Positions 1 to 9,035 of a DNA stretch of 64,000 nucleotides are shown piece after piece. How positions within the stretch are numbered: position 1 is the stretch's first letter; each line of letters opens with the position of its first letter. A model generated the notes under the pieces. The model did not search any database, had not been told where the DNA came from, and saw only the letters and a list, made by a program, of their open reading frames with translations. The position numbers were made by a program, and so were the translations under genes. This DNA comes from Gilvimarinus algae. GTDB lineage: Bacteria > Pseudomonadota > Gammaproteobacteria > Pseudomonadales > Cellvibrionaceae. The stretch is from NCBI RefSeq assembly GCF_030518215.1, contig NZ_JAULRT010000052.1, positions 744,001 through 808,000 on the forward strand. The letters run 5' to 3'.

Positions 1-757
1 CAAACGCCTCCCAGATTTGAAACACTGTAGAGCCTTCAGGGTCTTTCGGCTCGCCCGGCTCCAAGAGGTTGGTTTTAATTTTATTGATGTGCTTTTTCAA
101 CTGCTTTTCCGGCAGGAATAACGGAATGGTGTTGTTGTAGCTCTTGCTCATCTTGCGTCCGTCCAGGCCGTTGAGCACTGACACCTTGTCATCCACCATC
201 GCCTCAGGCAGGGCAAAATGCTCACCGTAGTGGTGGTTAAAACGAGCGGCGATATCGCGCGCCATTTCAATGTGTTGTATCTGATCGCGACCCACCGGTA
301 CTTTGTTGGCATTGAACATCAAAATATCCGCGGCCATCAGCACCGGATAATTGTACAGCCCCATGGTAACGCCGTAATCGGGGTCCTCTCCTGCCTCTTC
401 ATTCGCTGCCACGGCCGCTTTGTAGGCGTGTGCCCGGTTCATCAGGCCCTTGGCTGCCATACAGTTGAGCAGCCAGCAAAGCTCGGGAATCTGCGCGATA
501 TCCGACTGACGATAAAAGACCGCATTGTCGGTGTTGAGCCCCAATGCCAGCCAGGTTGCGGCAATTTCCTTGCGCGACTGCTCGACCCGTTCGGCCTCCT
601 GACACTTGATCAAGGCGTGGTAATCGGCGAGAAAATAAAAGGATTCCAAAGAGGGATCTTCACTGGCGGCGATAGCGGGACGAATAGCGCCCACGTAGTT
701 GCCCAGGTGCGGCGTGCCTGTCGTCGTAATACCAGTGAGTACGCGTTGCTTGCTCAT
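1..757 (-). CDS. trpS: Tryptophanyl-tRNA synthetase, C-terminal part outside the window
   Basis: This enzyme charges tRNA-Trp with tryptophan in the cytoplasm. The reading frame opens with ATG at 757 and runs off the left edge with no stop, so the gene is cut by the window. The class I synthetase signatures are both visible: the HIGH-type motif as PHLGNYVGA near residue 16, and KMSKS followed by YNNTIPLF around residue 195. The tract [19 protein letters not shown] is also typical of bacterial TrpRS. The start follows an AGAAG-type ribosome site. It lies 77 bp downstream of the queuosine mannosyltransferase homologue on the same strand and may be cotranscribed. Confidence 0.96.
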   Translation of the reverse strand, partial: MSKQRVLTGITTTGTPHLGNYVGAIRPAIAASEDPSLESFYFLADYHALIKCQEAERVEQSRKEIAATWLALGLNTDNAVFYRQSDIAQIPELCWLLNCMAAKGLMNRAHAYKAAVAANEEAGEDPDYGVTMGLYNYPVLMAADILMFNANKVPVGRDQIQHIEMARDIAARFNHHYGEHFALPEAMVDDKVSVLNGLDGRKMSKSYNNTIPLFLPEKQLKKHINKIKTNLLEPGEPKDPEGSTVFQIWEAF

Positions 758-834
758 GTGCTTCTCTTCGTCGTTTGGAGTTGCGCGACCACTTATCATT
801 GGCCTTTCACGGCCGCGCAGGGCACGGCGGGCGC

Positions 835-1983
835 CTATGATACAGACTCTGTACGAAGCTGTGTAGCGCCGCCAGCCAGCTCGTGCAGACACTGCCGGTA
901 TATTTCGCGCTGCCCTGACCAGGCCAGGGCGCTCACATCCGGCGCTGCGGGGAGTCTGTCGGCCAGCAGGCCGTCCACCAACTCCACCAGCCGCATCGCC
1001 AGCGCCTCGGCATCGCTGTGCAGGTCACCGGTGACTGGATAGCACCAGTTATCCCCCAGCATTTCAGGGTAAACCTGATGCTTCGGCACAACCGGCAGGC
1101 AGCCGCTGGCAACCGCCTCCAACACAGCGAGCCCCTGAAAATCATGATCCGCTGTGGACAGGGCGATGTGCGAGCGCAATAGCAGCTCGCGGTACTGCTC
1201 GGCATCGGCGACATAGCCCCAGTTACCCAGAGCACCGGCCTGCTGCAGAAGCTGCTTCAAAGGCGCAAACGCCTCCGGCTCGCGGCGAAATTGCTCGCCA
1301 ACAATGTGCGCGACAAACGGCAAGCGGCCGCGATAGTGCTCGCATATCCGCCCCATAGCCTCAAGCAGCAAACGCGGGTTTTTGTCGTACTCCCAGCGAT
1401 GATTCCAGATGAGCGTAGGACGATTCGCCCGAAGCTTGGGGGCAGACTTGCGGAGAAAGAGTTCGTCCTCAAGAGGCACAGGCAAAACACTGGACTTTGC
1501 CGCCAGCGCATCCACTACTCCCCTGGGAACGAGATCCGGCATTTTACCGAGCAAGGCCTCGGCCCCTTCAAGAAAAGTGCGGCGGTTGTACCTCGAGTTA
1601 AACGCCAGGCGATCGGCGCAAATGGCGCTGTAAAGGGTCACCATCTGCGGCTCAAGAGAGTGGTGCTGCTGGCCGCTTGCCGGATAAGCAAACTGATTTT
1701 CGTGAAAGTACAAGAGCGTGGGCAAACGCGCTATGGCTGGCAGCATTCCCCTTAGTGACGACAGGTCCACCATGGAAGTGGCGATCAAAAAATCGTAGGG
1801 CTGCTCCAGCACTTCGCGCGACAGCCCTGCCAGGGACAGGCTGCTGCCGCGAATGCGCCAACTGAAATAACGCGGCGGCAAAGCCACCTGGGTAAATTGA
1901 AAGTCAGGCAGGCTGCGCTCAAGGCCGAGCCGCCAGCGCCTGTGACTGGCGGCATCGTAACCCGAGAGCAAAAGGCCTTTCAC
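835..1983 (-). CDS. tRNA-queuosine alpha-mannosyltransferase-like glycosyltransferase (DUF3524/QTMAN family)
   Basis: A 382-residue cytoplasmic glycosyltransferase of the family that includes human QTMAN (GTDC1), which transfers mannose to queuosine in tRNA-Asp. The family N-terminal block is clear: [11 protein letters not shown] at residues 7-17, [12 protein letters not shown] at 68-79 and [11 protein letters not shown] at 91-101. The C-terminal half has the GT4-type pattern ([11 protein letters not shown], then [20 protein letters not shown], where the glutamate usually contacts the sugar nucleotide). The start is GTG, overlapping the stop of apeB as GTGA, so translation is coupled. Queuosine genes tgt and queA lie elsewhere in this window. 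The queuosine substrate is inferred from family membership. Confidence 0.85.
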   Translation of the reverse strand: MKGLLLSGYDAASHRRWRLGLERSLPDFQFTQVALPPRYFSWRIRGSSLSLAGLSREVLEQPYDFLIATSMVDLSSLRGMLPAIARLPTLLYFHENQFAYPASGQQHHSLEPQMVTLYSAICADRLAFNSRYNRRTFLEGAEALLGKMPDLVPRGVVDALAAKSSVLPVPLEDELFLRKSAPKLRANRPTLIWNHRWEYDKNPRLLLEAMGRICEHYRGRLPFVAHIVGEQFRREPEAFAPLKQLLQQAGALGNWGYVADAEQYRELLLRSHIALSTADHDFQGLAVLEAVASGCLPVVPKHQVYPEMLGDNWCYPVTGDLHSDAEALAMRLVELVDGLLADRLPAAPDVSALAWSGQREIYRQCLHELAGGATQLRTESVS

Positions 1984-3311
1984 TGGCCGTCAAAGCGCCC
2001 CGGCGCCCGGGGGCGGGCGAAATACGCCCGGATGACGCGCATCAGGGCGTAGGCATCCTGACTGCCGGCCAGTTCGCGCGTGGAGTGCATGGCAAAGGTA
2101 GGAACGCCAATATCCAGGGTTTTAACCCCCACCTCAGCGGCGGTAATCGGGCCGATGGTGCTACCGCACTCCATATCGGTGCGCGAGACAAAACTCTGTA
2201 CAGGCACACCCAAGTCGTCGCACAACAGGCGAAACAAACCACTGGTTTCGCTGGTGGTGGCGTAACGCTGATTGGCGTTGACCTTGATCACAGGTCCACC
2301 GTTGAGTAATGGGCCGTGCTCGGCATCGTGCTTTTGCCGATAATTTGGATGGATGCCGTGCGCGTTATCCGCTGAGATCATCATGGAGGCATCCAGCGCG
2401 CGCAAGCGGTCACTGGTCTCAGGTATTAAGCGCTGTAAAAACTGATCGAGCATAGGCCCACGCGCGCCACATGCCGACGCACTGCCCACCTCTTCATGAT
2501 CCGTGCAAACCAGCAGGCAGGATTGATCGCCCTTGGCGGCGAGAATGGACTCAAGACCCAAATAACAGCTCAGTAAGTTGTCCAGCCGGGCACTGGCAAT
2601 AAACTCCCTGCGCAGGCCGATTAAGGCGGGGCGCTGGGTGTCATAGAGCGAGAGCTCAAAGTCGAGGATTTCACGTACCTCGATACCGGGATACTGCTTT
2701 TGCAGCTGGGCCAGAAGCAAAGCGGGGAAGGTAAACTTGTCCGGATCGTCATCGGCCAGCATCAGCAAGGGCCGCAACTCCTCCTGTGGATTAATACTGC
2801 GATTGCGATTTACGTCGCGATCCAGGTGAATCGCCAGACTGGGCACCATAGCCACGGGAGCGACAAAGTCAATCAACCGGCTGACGGGCGAGCCATTCGC
2901 GCTGCGAAAGGTCACGCGCCCGGCAATGGACAGATCGCGATCAAACCAAGTGCTCAAGAGCACGCCGCCATAGACCTCGACGCCGAGCTGGTAGTAGCCG
3001 GCACTGATAACGCGGGCATTAGGTTTAACCTTAAGGCATGGGCTATCCGTGTGCGCACCGAGCATGCGGATGCCCGAATCAATCAGCGACTCGCGGCCAT
3101 AAACGAACGCAATCAGCGAGGAGCCATTGCGCAGCAGGTAATAGCGCTCACCGGGCACCAGCGTCCAGGACTCTGACTCTTTGAGCTCAGTAAATCCGGC
3201 CGCGGCAAGCTGCTCAGCCATGCTCTTCGAGGCGTGGAAGGGCGTAGGCGACTCACCGATAAAGCGAATCAATCCCTCGTTAAACTCCTCTAATGTATCG
3301 GACACCTGCAT
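1980..3311 (-). CDS. apeB: M18 family aminopeptidase (aspartyl aminopeptidase type)
   Basis: A 443-residue cytosolic metallo-aminopeptidase that removes N-terminal, often acidic, residues from peptides. The dinuclear-zinc signatures of family M18 appear in order: GAHTDSPCLKVKPN (first His), SARLDNLLSCYLG (bridging Asp), CTDHEEVGSASACGA (catalytic Glu pair), SADNAHGIHPNY (Asp) and AMHSTRELAG (last His). ATG at 3311 is chosen over an upstream TTG because a GAGG site sits six bases before it. It overlaps the next gene by four bases (GTGA). Length matches the family. Confidence 0.95.
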   Translation of the reverse strand: MQVSDTLEEFNEGLIRFIGESPTPFHASKSMAEQLAAAGFTELKESESWTLVPGERYYLLRNGSSLIAFVYGRESLIDSGIRMLGAHTDSPCLKVKPNARVISAGYYQLGVEVYGGVLLSTWFDRDLSIAGRVTFRSANGSPVSRLIDFVAPVAMVPSLAIHLDRDVNRNRSINPQEELRPLLMLADDDPDKFTFPALLLAQLQKQYPGIEVREILDFELSLYDTQRPALIGLRREFIASARLDNLLSCYLGLESILAAKGDQSCLLVCTDHEEVGSASACGARGPMLDQFLQRLIPETSDRLRALDASMMISADNAHGIHPNYRQKHDAEHGPLLNGGPVIKVNANQRYATTSETSGLFRLLCDDLGVPVQSFVSRTDMECGSTIGPITAAEVGVKTLDIGVPTFAMHSTRELAGSQDAYALMRVIRAYFARPRAPGRFDGQ

Positions 3312-3434
3312 AATTAACCTCAATCGTTTACCCGGCTCGACTCAAACCCTTGCCAGGGCCACGCTATCAAGCCGGGAATACTAACATCCAATCTCTCAAT
3401 CCTGACGCCACCAGTAAGTGCGTAAGGAAATCAT

Positions 3435-4130
3435 TTACTGACGAATTCTCTCTCGCTTTTTCCAGGAAACGGTATCGCGGACATAGTTTGGCTGCACATG
3501 GTCCACACTCTGCCCCCGACCCGCGTCAAAATCCCGGGCAGCCAGCGCGACCAGCGCGCCGGCGCGCGGATAACAATCCACCTGAGGCTCAGGCGCTAAT
3601 GCTGCCATGGTCTCAATCGCCCATCCGGAGCCTACCCCGACGAGCCCACTCAGCCCATCGGGCAAGGCATCGCCGACCCGCTCTGGAGGACAGACGCTGG
3701 GTTCAACCAATACCTCGAGGGAGTCGGACGCCTGGCAATAGCGGTAGAGTGCCCAATAGACCTCACCCATGCGTGCGTCCAACGCCGGCATGAGCACAAT
3801 ATCGCCGGTGTTCCGGCTAACCTGCTGCCAGGCCATGGCCTCGAGGGTCGATACGGCCACCACCGGTAGATCAGCGGCAAAAGCGAGGCCTTGGATTACG
3901 CCGAGGCCAATACGCAGGCCGGTAAAAGACCCTGGCCCTGCGCCTATGGCCAAAGCGTCCAACTGCGACAAGCTCAGGGCTTCTTCGGTCAGTAGCTCAT
4001 CAATCATCGGCAGGGCTCGCTGGGTATGGCTCTGGGCAGCGAGCTCGAATTTTTCCGTTATCTGACCGTCGCGCCACAGGGCCACCGAACAGGCGTCGCT
4101 GGAAGTATCCAGCGCAAGAATAGTGGTCAT
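3435..4130 (-). CDS. tsaB: tRNA threonylcarbamoyladenosine biosynthesis protein TsaB
   Basis: TsaB is the partner of TsaD in the complex that makes t6A37 on ANN-decoding tRNAs. The protein begins TILALDTSSDACSVALW, followed by the QSHTQRALPMIDELL and AIGAGPGSFTGLRIGLG blocks typical of TsaB. The frame stays open upstream to 4226, but ATG at 4130 is the start: it matches the family N terminus and has an AGGTG ribosome site. This gives 231 residues, the usual length. apeB follows on the same strand after 123 bp. Confidence 0.95.
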   Translation of the reverse strand: MTTILALDTSSDACSVALWRDGQITEKFELAAQSHTQRALPMIDELLTEEALSLSQLDALAIGAGPGSFTGLRIGLGVIQGLAFAADLPVVAVSTLEAMAWQQVSRNTGDIVLMPALDARMGEVYWALYRYCQASDSLEVLVEPSVCPPERVGDALPDGLSGLVGVGSGWAIETMAALAPEPQVDCYPRAGALVALAARDFDAGRGQSVDHVQPNYVRDTVSWKKRERIRQ

Positions 4131-4260
4131 GGGGGCACCTTTTAATAAAACTGCTATTTTGACAGATCGCGTCCCGCTCACCAACACCTCTGCCAGCAGG
4201 GGTAAGAAATCACGCTGATAGGGCACTTGCCTGAATGGCGCTCAGCCGTATAGGCGGCAC

Positions 4261-4294
4261 AAAAAAGCCCCAACCACTGAGCGGTAGGGGCTTT
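4261..4294 (-). terminator. Intrinsic terminator after the histone-like gene
   Basis: The arms AAAGCCCC (4264-4271) and GGGGCTTT (4287-4294) enclose an inner ACC/GGT pair with one A-A mismatch and a 7-base loop. Read on the minus strand the hairpin is followed by six T residues (4261-4266 complement). It sits 37 bp after the histone-like stop and separates that gene from tsaB. Confidence 0.85.
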
Positions 4295-4330
4295 GGGGTT
4301 TATTCTATACTCTGGGTAAACTGCGAGAGA

Positions 4331-5029
4331 TCAGGCCTTTTTCGCTGGACGACCTCGACGGGCAGTAGCGCGTTTACGCTTTGTAGGCGCCTTACGGGCC
4401 TTGGCTTTTTTCGTCGCAGCTTTTTGCTTGGCCGCTTCTTTGCGTTCAAGCGCTTTCATTTTTGCCCTGGCCTTTTTCTCTGCGAGCTTGGCCTTGGCTG
4501 TCATTTTCTTGGCCGCCACCTTAACCTTGCGGGTATTGGCCGCAGAACGGGACTTTTTCCACTTGGATTCAAAAGCCGCTCTCGCTCTGACAAGGTCTTT
4601 CTCCGCACGCGCGGCAAGGCGCTCTTCCATCTCGGCTAACTTAGCTCTGCTGGAAGCTTCAACAGCACGAATAGCGGCTAGGGTTTTCTCCTTTGCCAAG
4701 CGTGTTTTCTGCTCGGCCAATTTGGCCTTGAGTGTTTTCGCTTTGTCAGAAGCACGGGCTGCTGCACCACTGGCGGTCTTCGCCGCACGCTTATCAACCG
4801 CCTTACCACTTTTGGAAGCTTTGGCACGGGCGGCCTGTGCTTTTTTACGCGCCGCGTCGACTTTCTTACTTTGCTCGTTGACTTGCGCCTGAGCCTTATC
4901 AACTGCTACCTGTATTTTTGCTACGGCCGGATCCACAGAAATAGCGGCCGCGCGCTTAGGGGATTTACGGGTTACTGATTTACGTTTCGCCACCGATTTA
5001 CGTGCGGCTTTTTTCGCAACTCTGGCCAT
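4331..5029 (-). CDS. Lys/Ala-rich histone H1-like DNA-binding protein with C-terminal AT-hook
   Basis: A 232-residue, extremely basic, low-complexity protein made mostly of Lys, Ala and Arg. Residues 1-26 and about 175-232 are densely cationic. The middle (about 35-170) is a predicted long helix or coiled coil with charged heptads. The tail ends with R-R-G-R-P-A-K-K-A, containing the AT-hook core RGRP at 225-228. Proteins of this composition in gammaproteobacteria are called histone H1-like or AlgP-like; nucleoid binding is inferred from composition and the AT-hook. The low-complexity character makes orthology hard to assign. It is monocistronic, with an AT-rich leader upstream and a terminator downstream. 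Confidence 0.8.
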   Translation of the reverse strand: MARVAKKAARKSVAKRKSVTRKSPKRAAAISVDPAVAKIQVAVDKAQAQVNEQSKKVDAARKKAQAARAKASKSGKAVDKRAAKTASGAAARASDKAKTLKAKLAEQKTRLAKEKTLAAIRAVEASSRAKLAEMEERLAARAEKDLVRARAAFESKWKKSRSAANTRKVKVAAKKMTAKAKLAEKKARAKMKALERKEAAKQKAATKKAKARKAPTKRKRATARRGRPAKKA

Positions 5030-5349
5030 GTCATATCTCCTAAAATTGTTTTTGCTTGTCGCACTTTTCTAAGTTGCAACGCTGTAACGTTGCAATAAGC
5101 ATTATCAATATATTTAAAAAATAGACAAATTGCACGTTTGACAAGCAAATTAATCGCTTTATTGGCTGCAAATGGCGGAATTCTTTTAATTATTCCCGTA
5201 ACCGCGCATCGAAAGAAAATAAAGCAGAGCAATGTAGAAAGCCTGCACGTGTTAACCTTGCCATGGAAATTGTCGCTACACAGTCATCTGTTGAATGACA
5301 TTTTTCCGACAAAAACGCCTCTCACCTGCAGACCTATAAAAACCGGCAC
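5030..5349. other. AT-rich intergenic region upstream of the histone-like gene
   Basis: About 320 bp without a convincing gene, more AT-rich than the flanks, especially 5040-5230. A short open frame here (4972-5232, minus) overlaps the histone-like gene and has no coding character. The region holds the likely promoter of the histone-like gene; otherwise I see no RNA gene, repeat or operator that I can support. Confidence 0.6.
5101..5129 (-). promoter_or_regulatory. Candidate sigma-70 promoter of the histone-like gene
   Basis: On the minus strand TTTGTC (5124-5129) and GATAAT (5101-5106) are separated by 17 bp, about 70 bp before the start codon, in an AT-rich stretch. The -35 match is moderate. 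Confidence 0.35.
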
Positions 5350-5376
5350 AAAAAAAGGCCCGAATATCGGGCCTTT
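5350..5376 (-). terminator. Intrinsic terminator of adk
   Basis: AAAGGCCCGA (5354-5363) pairs with TCGGGCCTTT (5367-5376) around a 3-base loop. On the minus strand the stem is followed by a run of seven T. It lies 72 bp after the adk stop. Confidence 0.9.
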
Positions 5377-5448
5377 CTTGAGCGTCATTTTAGAAGCGAA
5401 AATGCACATTTAACACGCCGGCTGCGCAATCCGCGCTTCAGAGAGGAG

Positions 5449-6165
<717 letters not shown>

Positions 6166-6250
6166 TTAATGCGCTGTATAGAAAAAAGGCGATACGATAC
6201 ACGGCTGACCCCGGAATCACAAGACAGTGCCCATCGCGAAACATAACCCA

Positions 6251-6279
6251 TTGTTTTATATATTCTTTTAGACTATATT
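6251..6279 (+). promoter_or_regulatory. Candidate promoter of the 111-residue conserved protein gene
   Basis: TTGTTT (6251-6256) and TATATT (6274-6279) are spaced 17 bp, in an AT-rich stretch 43 bp before the start at 6323. Confidence 0.5.
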
Positions 6280-6322
6280 GACTGAGGAGCCATCAGCCAC
6301 GACCCAAGGTGAGGTATACAGC

Positions 6323-6658
6323 ATGGATATGAAACCCGGTGAATTATTAGCCTACTGGGAGAAAACCGCAAGCGGCCGCCTAACCAGCACCCCCTACCCG
6401 GTACGCCTGCCTCTGGAAGATGCCGCCAAGCTTGAAGCACTGGCGCAAATGTACCCGAAAAAGTCGCTGGAACAGCTGGTCGCCGATCTGTTGTCCTCCG
6501 CACTTCACGAGCTCGAAGAGTCCATGCCCTATATCAAGGGCAGCGAAGTTGTCGCGCACGACGAATTTGGCGATGAAATCTATGAGGATGCCGGCCCAAC
6601 CTCGCGCTTTTTGAGCCTGAGCCAACAAAAACTGGCCGAACTCAAGGAAAAAAACTAA
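6323..6658 (+). CDS. Small conserved gammaproteobacterial protein (function unknown)
   Basis: A 111-residue soluble protein with no signal peptide or membrane segment. ATG at 6323 is preferred to an earlier ATG at 6278 because it has a strong AAGGTGAGG ribosome site nine bases upstream, and because the -10 element overlaps the earlier ATG. The central part (PVRLPLEDAAKLEALAQMYP, then SLEQLVADLLSSALHELE) looks like a short ribbon-helix-helix-like or helical segment. The C terminus is acidic and then helical (SLSQQKLAELKEK). Similar proteins are sometimes labelled 'pilin assembly protein' or 'type 1 pili tip component' in databases; nothing in this sequence supports a pilus role. It is transcribed alone, converging on the kinase gene. 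Confidence 0.75.
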   Translation: MDMKPGELLAYWEKTASGRLTSTPYPVRLPLEDAAKLEALAQMYPKKSLEQLVADLLSSALHELEESMPYIKGSEVVAHDEFGDEIYEDAGPTSRFLSLSQQKLAELKEKN

Positions 6659-6691
6659 CCGGCGGTAATAGGCTGCCAAGCACTCGCCAGC

Positions 6692-7222
6692 TCAGGCATC
6701 GATTTCGGCGTACTGCTCGCCTTCCTCGAAGATAATTTCGCTGACAACCTCAGACGGGGTCTTCCCACTGCAATCAATAGTGATATCAGCGTAGCGCTGG
6801 TATAGAGGCACACGCTCCGCATAGAGCTCGGAAAAACTCTGCTCCTTCGGCTTAGCGATACCGCGACTGTCCATATTATGGATACGTGTTACCAGTTCCG
6901 ACTCCGGCAAAGCGAGATAGACAATTTGCCCCAGCGAACGCAGCAATTTCATAACCGCATCGCTGTATATCACACTGCCGCCCGTGGCGATCACATGGTT
7001 GGTGCACTCAAGCTGAAGCAAGGTGGCCTCTTCCAGCTCACGCAAATGGAGGTAATCAGCGTCGTAGATAATGTCCTGCAGGGTTTTACCCGTGTGGGTC
7101 TGGATCAACAGATCCGTGTCGACAAACTGGCGGGCCAGCTCTTTTGCCAAAAGCACGCCTGCGGTACTTTTACCCGCCCCGGGCATTCCAATCAAAATAA
7201 TGCTATCGCCGTTTGCGACCAC
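6692..7222 (-). CDS. Shikimate-kinase-family small-molecule kinase (AroK-like paralogue)
   Basis: A 176-residue P-loop kinase related to AroK, which phosphorylates shikimate. Visible motifs: GMPGAGKST (about 12-20), the DTD substrate motif (FVDTDLL), an arginine in HLRELEE corresponding to the shikimate-binding Arg, a lid arginine (SRGIAKP) and ERVPLYQRYAD near the C terminus. The conserved Walker-B-like GGG is one glycine short (ATGGSVIYSD). It is not beside aroB, where gammaproteobacterial aroK usually sits. It may therefore be the paralogous AroK-like family rather than the housekeeping shikimate kinase. It is 30 bp downstream of the chemotaxis receptor gene on the same strand. Confidence 0.8.
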   Translation of the reverse strand: MVANGDSIILIGMPGAGKSTAGVLLAKELARQFVDTDLLIQTHTGKTLQDIIYDADYLHLRELEEATLLQLECTNHVIATGGSVIYSDAVMKLLRSLGQIVYLALPESELVTRIHNMDSRGIAKPKEQSFSELYAERVPLYQRYADITIDCSGKTPSEVVSEIIFEEGEQYAEIDA

Positions 7223-7252
7223 GAGCTACTCCCCATCGCCAATTCACAATGG

Positions 7253-8899
7253 CTACACTCTAAAGCTACCCACCAAATTGCGCAAATTCTGCGATAGGTT
7301 ACTGAGCTCGCGGCTGGCTTCCGCGGTTTTGCTGGCGTCATCGGAGGTATTCATCGCCAGCTGATTGATTTCCACCAGGTTTTTATCGATTTCAGCCGTC
7401 ACCGAGCTCTGCTCCTCCGCCGCGGTGGCAATCTGTATCGCCATATTCGTGATCGAGCCGACGGCGTCGCTGATGCTGGCCAGAGATTCGCCGCCATCAT
7501 TCGCCGCCTGGACCGCCTCACCGGTCATGTTATTGGAATGATTCATGGATTCCACCGCACTTTGCACGCCACCTTGCAGCTTGACGAGCATTTGCTGAAT
7601 GTCTTCCGTGGACTCCTGTGTTCGACTTGCCAACGTGCGCACTTCATCGGCCACCACAGCAAAACCCCGACCTTGCTCCCCGGCCCTGGCCGCCTCAATG
7701 GCCGCGTTCAAGGCCAGTAGATTGGTCTGCTCGGCCACGCCGCGAATCACATCGATCACGGAGGTTACGTTTTTCGCCTCCTCTTCCAGCTGTGCCATGA
7801 CCTTGGAGGTTTCGTTGATACGACTGGACAATTCCTGCACACGACTGACCGCTGCACGGATCCGCGACTGACCCGCTTCGGTCACGCTGCTGGCCTGCTT
7901 GGCACTCTCAGCCGTTTCATTAGTATTTTGCGCCACCTCCTGGATCGCCACAGTCAGCTCATTAACCGCCGCCACCACCATGGTAATGGCATGGCACTGT
8001 TCATCGGCGGCCTTCTGACTGTTGGCCGACACATCGAGCATCATGTTGGCCGCCTGAGCCACCTCTTCAGTATTGTTGCGAATCTGCATGATTAAGTGTT
8101 GAAGCTTTTCCATAAAGCGATTGACGTGCCCGGATAGCTCCCCAAGTTCGTCATCACTGTGAACATCGACGCGAATGGTTAAGTCCCCATCGCCCTCAGC
8201 GATGTTCTGAATCCGATCGCCAATGGCTTTTAATGGCCTGATCACCATAATCGGTAAGAAGATCGCGGCGGCGAGGGCAACCAATGTGCACACCACAGCA
8301 ATCGCCACGAGCTTCGCCGCTATGGATTGCTCGTCCGCCCGAATCTGTTGCGTAAACTCTTCAACATGCACCAGACGGCGCTCGCCCACAACATCCAAGT
8401 GGGTGCGCACGGCATCAAACAATTGGTAGCTGCGTTCAAAACCCTCGCGCTCGACCTCGTCGATGGCATTGGGGTCACCAAGACGCGCCTTGTCGAGTAG
8501 GTTACGGCTGTAACGGTACCAGGCCTCGTAGAGCCGTAGAAACTCCGAGCGCTCCGCCTCAGTGCTGGTATTGGACAAACTCAGTGACTGTAAAAAGCGT
8601 TCGCGGGCCTGCTCGGCATTCTCGCGGTGCTCTGCCACCAAGCTATCCACACTGGCACCACTGACTCCACTGATAAACACCGTGCGTTCAGCGGTCAGGG
8701 CCTGGTATAGATCCCTATCCGCTTGCAAGATCAATTGCAGCTCCTGCAAATTGATTTCAGCAATGGTACTCGCGTGCTCGGCCAACTTGCGGGCCGAGAC
8801 AATTGAATAGACGCTGGAGTACAAAAACAGCGCGACAAGTAGCAACAATGGCAGGGTGAGCTTCCAGCGAAAGCCCATATTATTATACCAGCTGAACAT
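7253..8899 (-). CDS. Methyl-accepting chemotaxis protein
   Basis: A 548-residue inner-membrane chemoreceptor that signals through CheA/CheW. Order: short cytoplasmic tail, TM1 (about 13-35), a periplasmic four-helix-bundle sensor (about 36-190), TM2 (about 190-215, ending IMVIRPL), a HAMP domain, then a long cytoplasmic coiled coil. The signalling hairpin is canonical: [20 protein letters not shown] then [18 protein letters not shown] at 8899 is chosen over one at 8959: it places the basic cap and TM1 correctly and has a GAGAGG site. The ligand cannot be read from the sequence. No che genes are nearby, so it is an orphan receptor. Confidence 0.95.
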   Translation of the reverse strand: MFSWYNNMGFRWKLTLPLLLLVALFLYSSVYSIVSARKLAEHASTIAEINLQELQLILQADRDLYQALTAERTVFISGVSGASVDSLVAEHRENAEQARERFLQSLSLSNTSTEAERSEFLRLYEAWYRYSRNLLDKARLGDPNAIDEVEREGFERSYQLFDAVRTHLDVVGERRLVHVEEFTQQIRADEQSIAAKLVAIAVVCTLVALAAAIFLPIMVIRPLKAIGDRIQNIAEGDGDLTIRVDVHSDDELGELSGHVNRFMEKLQHLIMQIRNNTEEVAQAANMMLDVSANSQKAADEQCHAITMVVAAVNELTVAIQEVAQNTNETAESAKQASSVTEAGQSRIRAAVSRVQELSSRINETSKVMAQLEEEAKNVTSVIDVIRGVAEQTNLLALNAAIEAARAGEQGRGFAVVADEVRTLASRTQESTEDIQQMLVKLQGGVQSAVESMNHSNNMTGEAVQAANDGGESLASISDAVGSITNMAIQIATAAEEQSSVTAEIDKNLVEINQLAMNTSDDASKTAEASRELSNLSQNLRNLVGSFRV

Positions 8900-9035
8900 G
8901 ATGTGGCCTCTCACAAAGGCTTGCGGTACGTTTAGTGTAGTACAGATTGCGCCACGCAAGTGCCGCGGCTAAGCGGCTTATCGGCCGCCGCGATAAAAAG
9001 CTTTAGGCCGAGAGAGACAGGACTGGCCCACCGGC

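Noticed and set aside
218-1042. A 274-residue open frame on the plus strand
   Set aside because: It is antisense to trpS and the mannosyltransferase gene, both with strong family motifs, and its sequence has no domain-like character.
4972-5232. An 86-residue minus-strand frame in the AT-rich leader of the histone-like gene
   Set aside because: It overlaps the start of that gene in another frame, has no ribosome site and no coding character.
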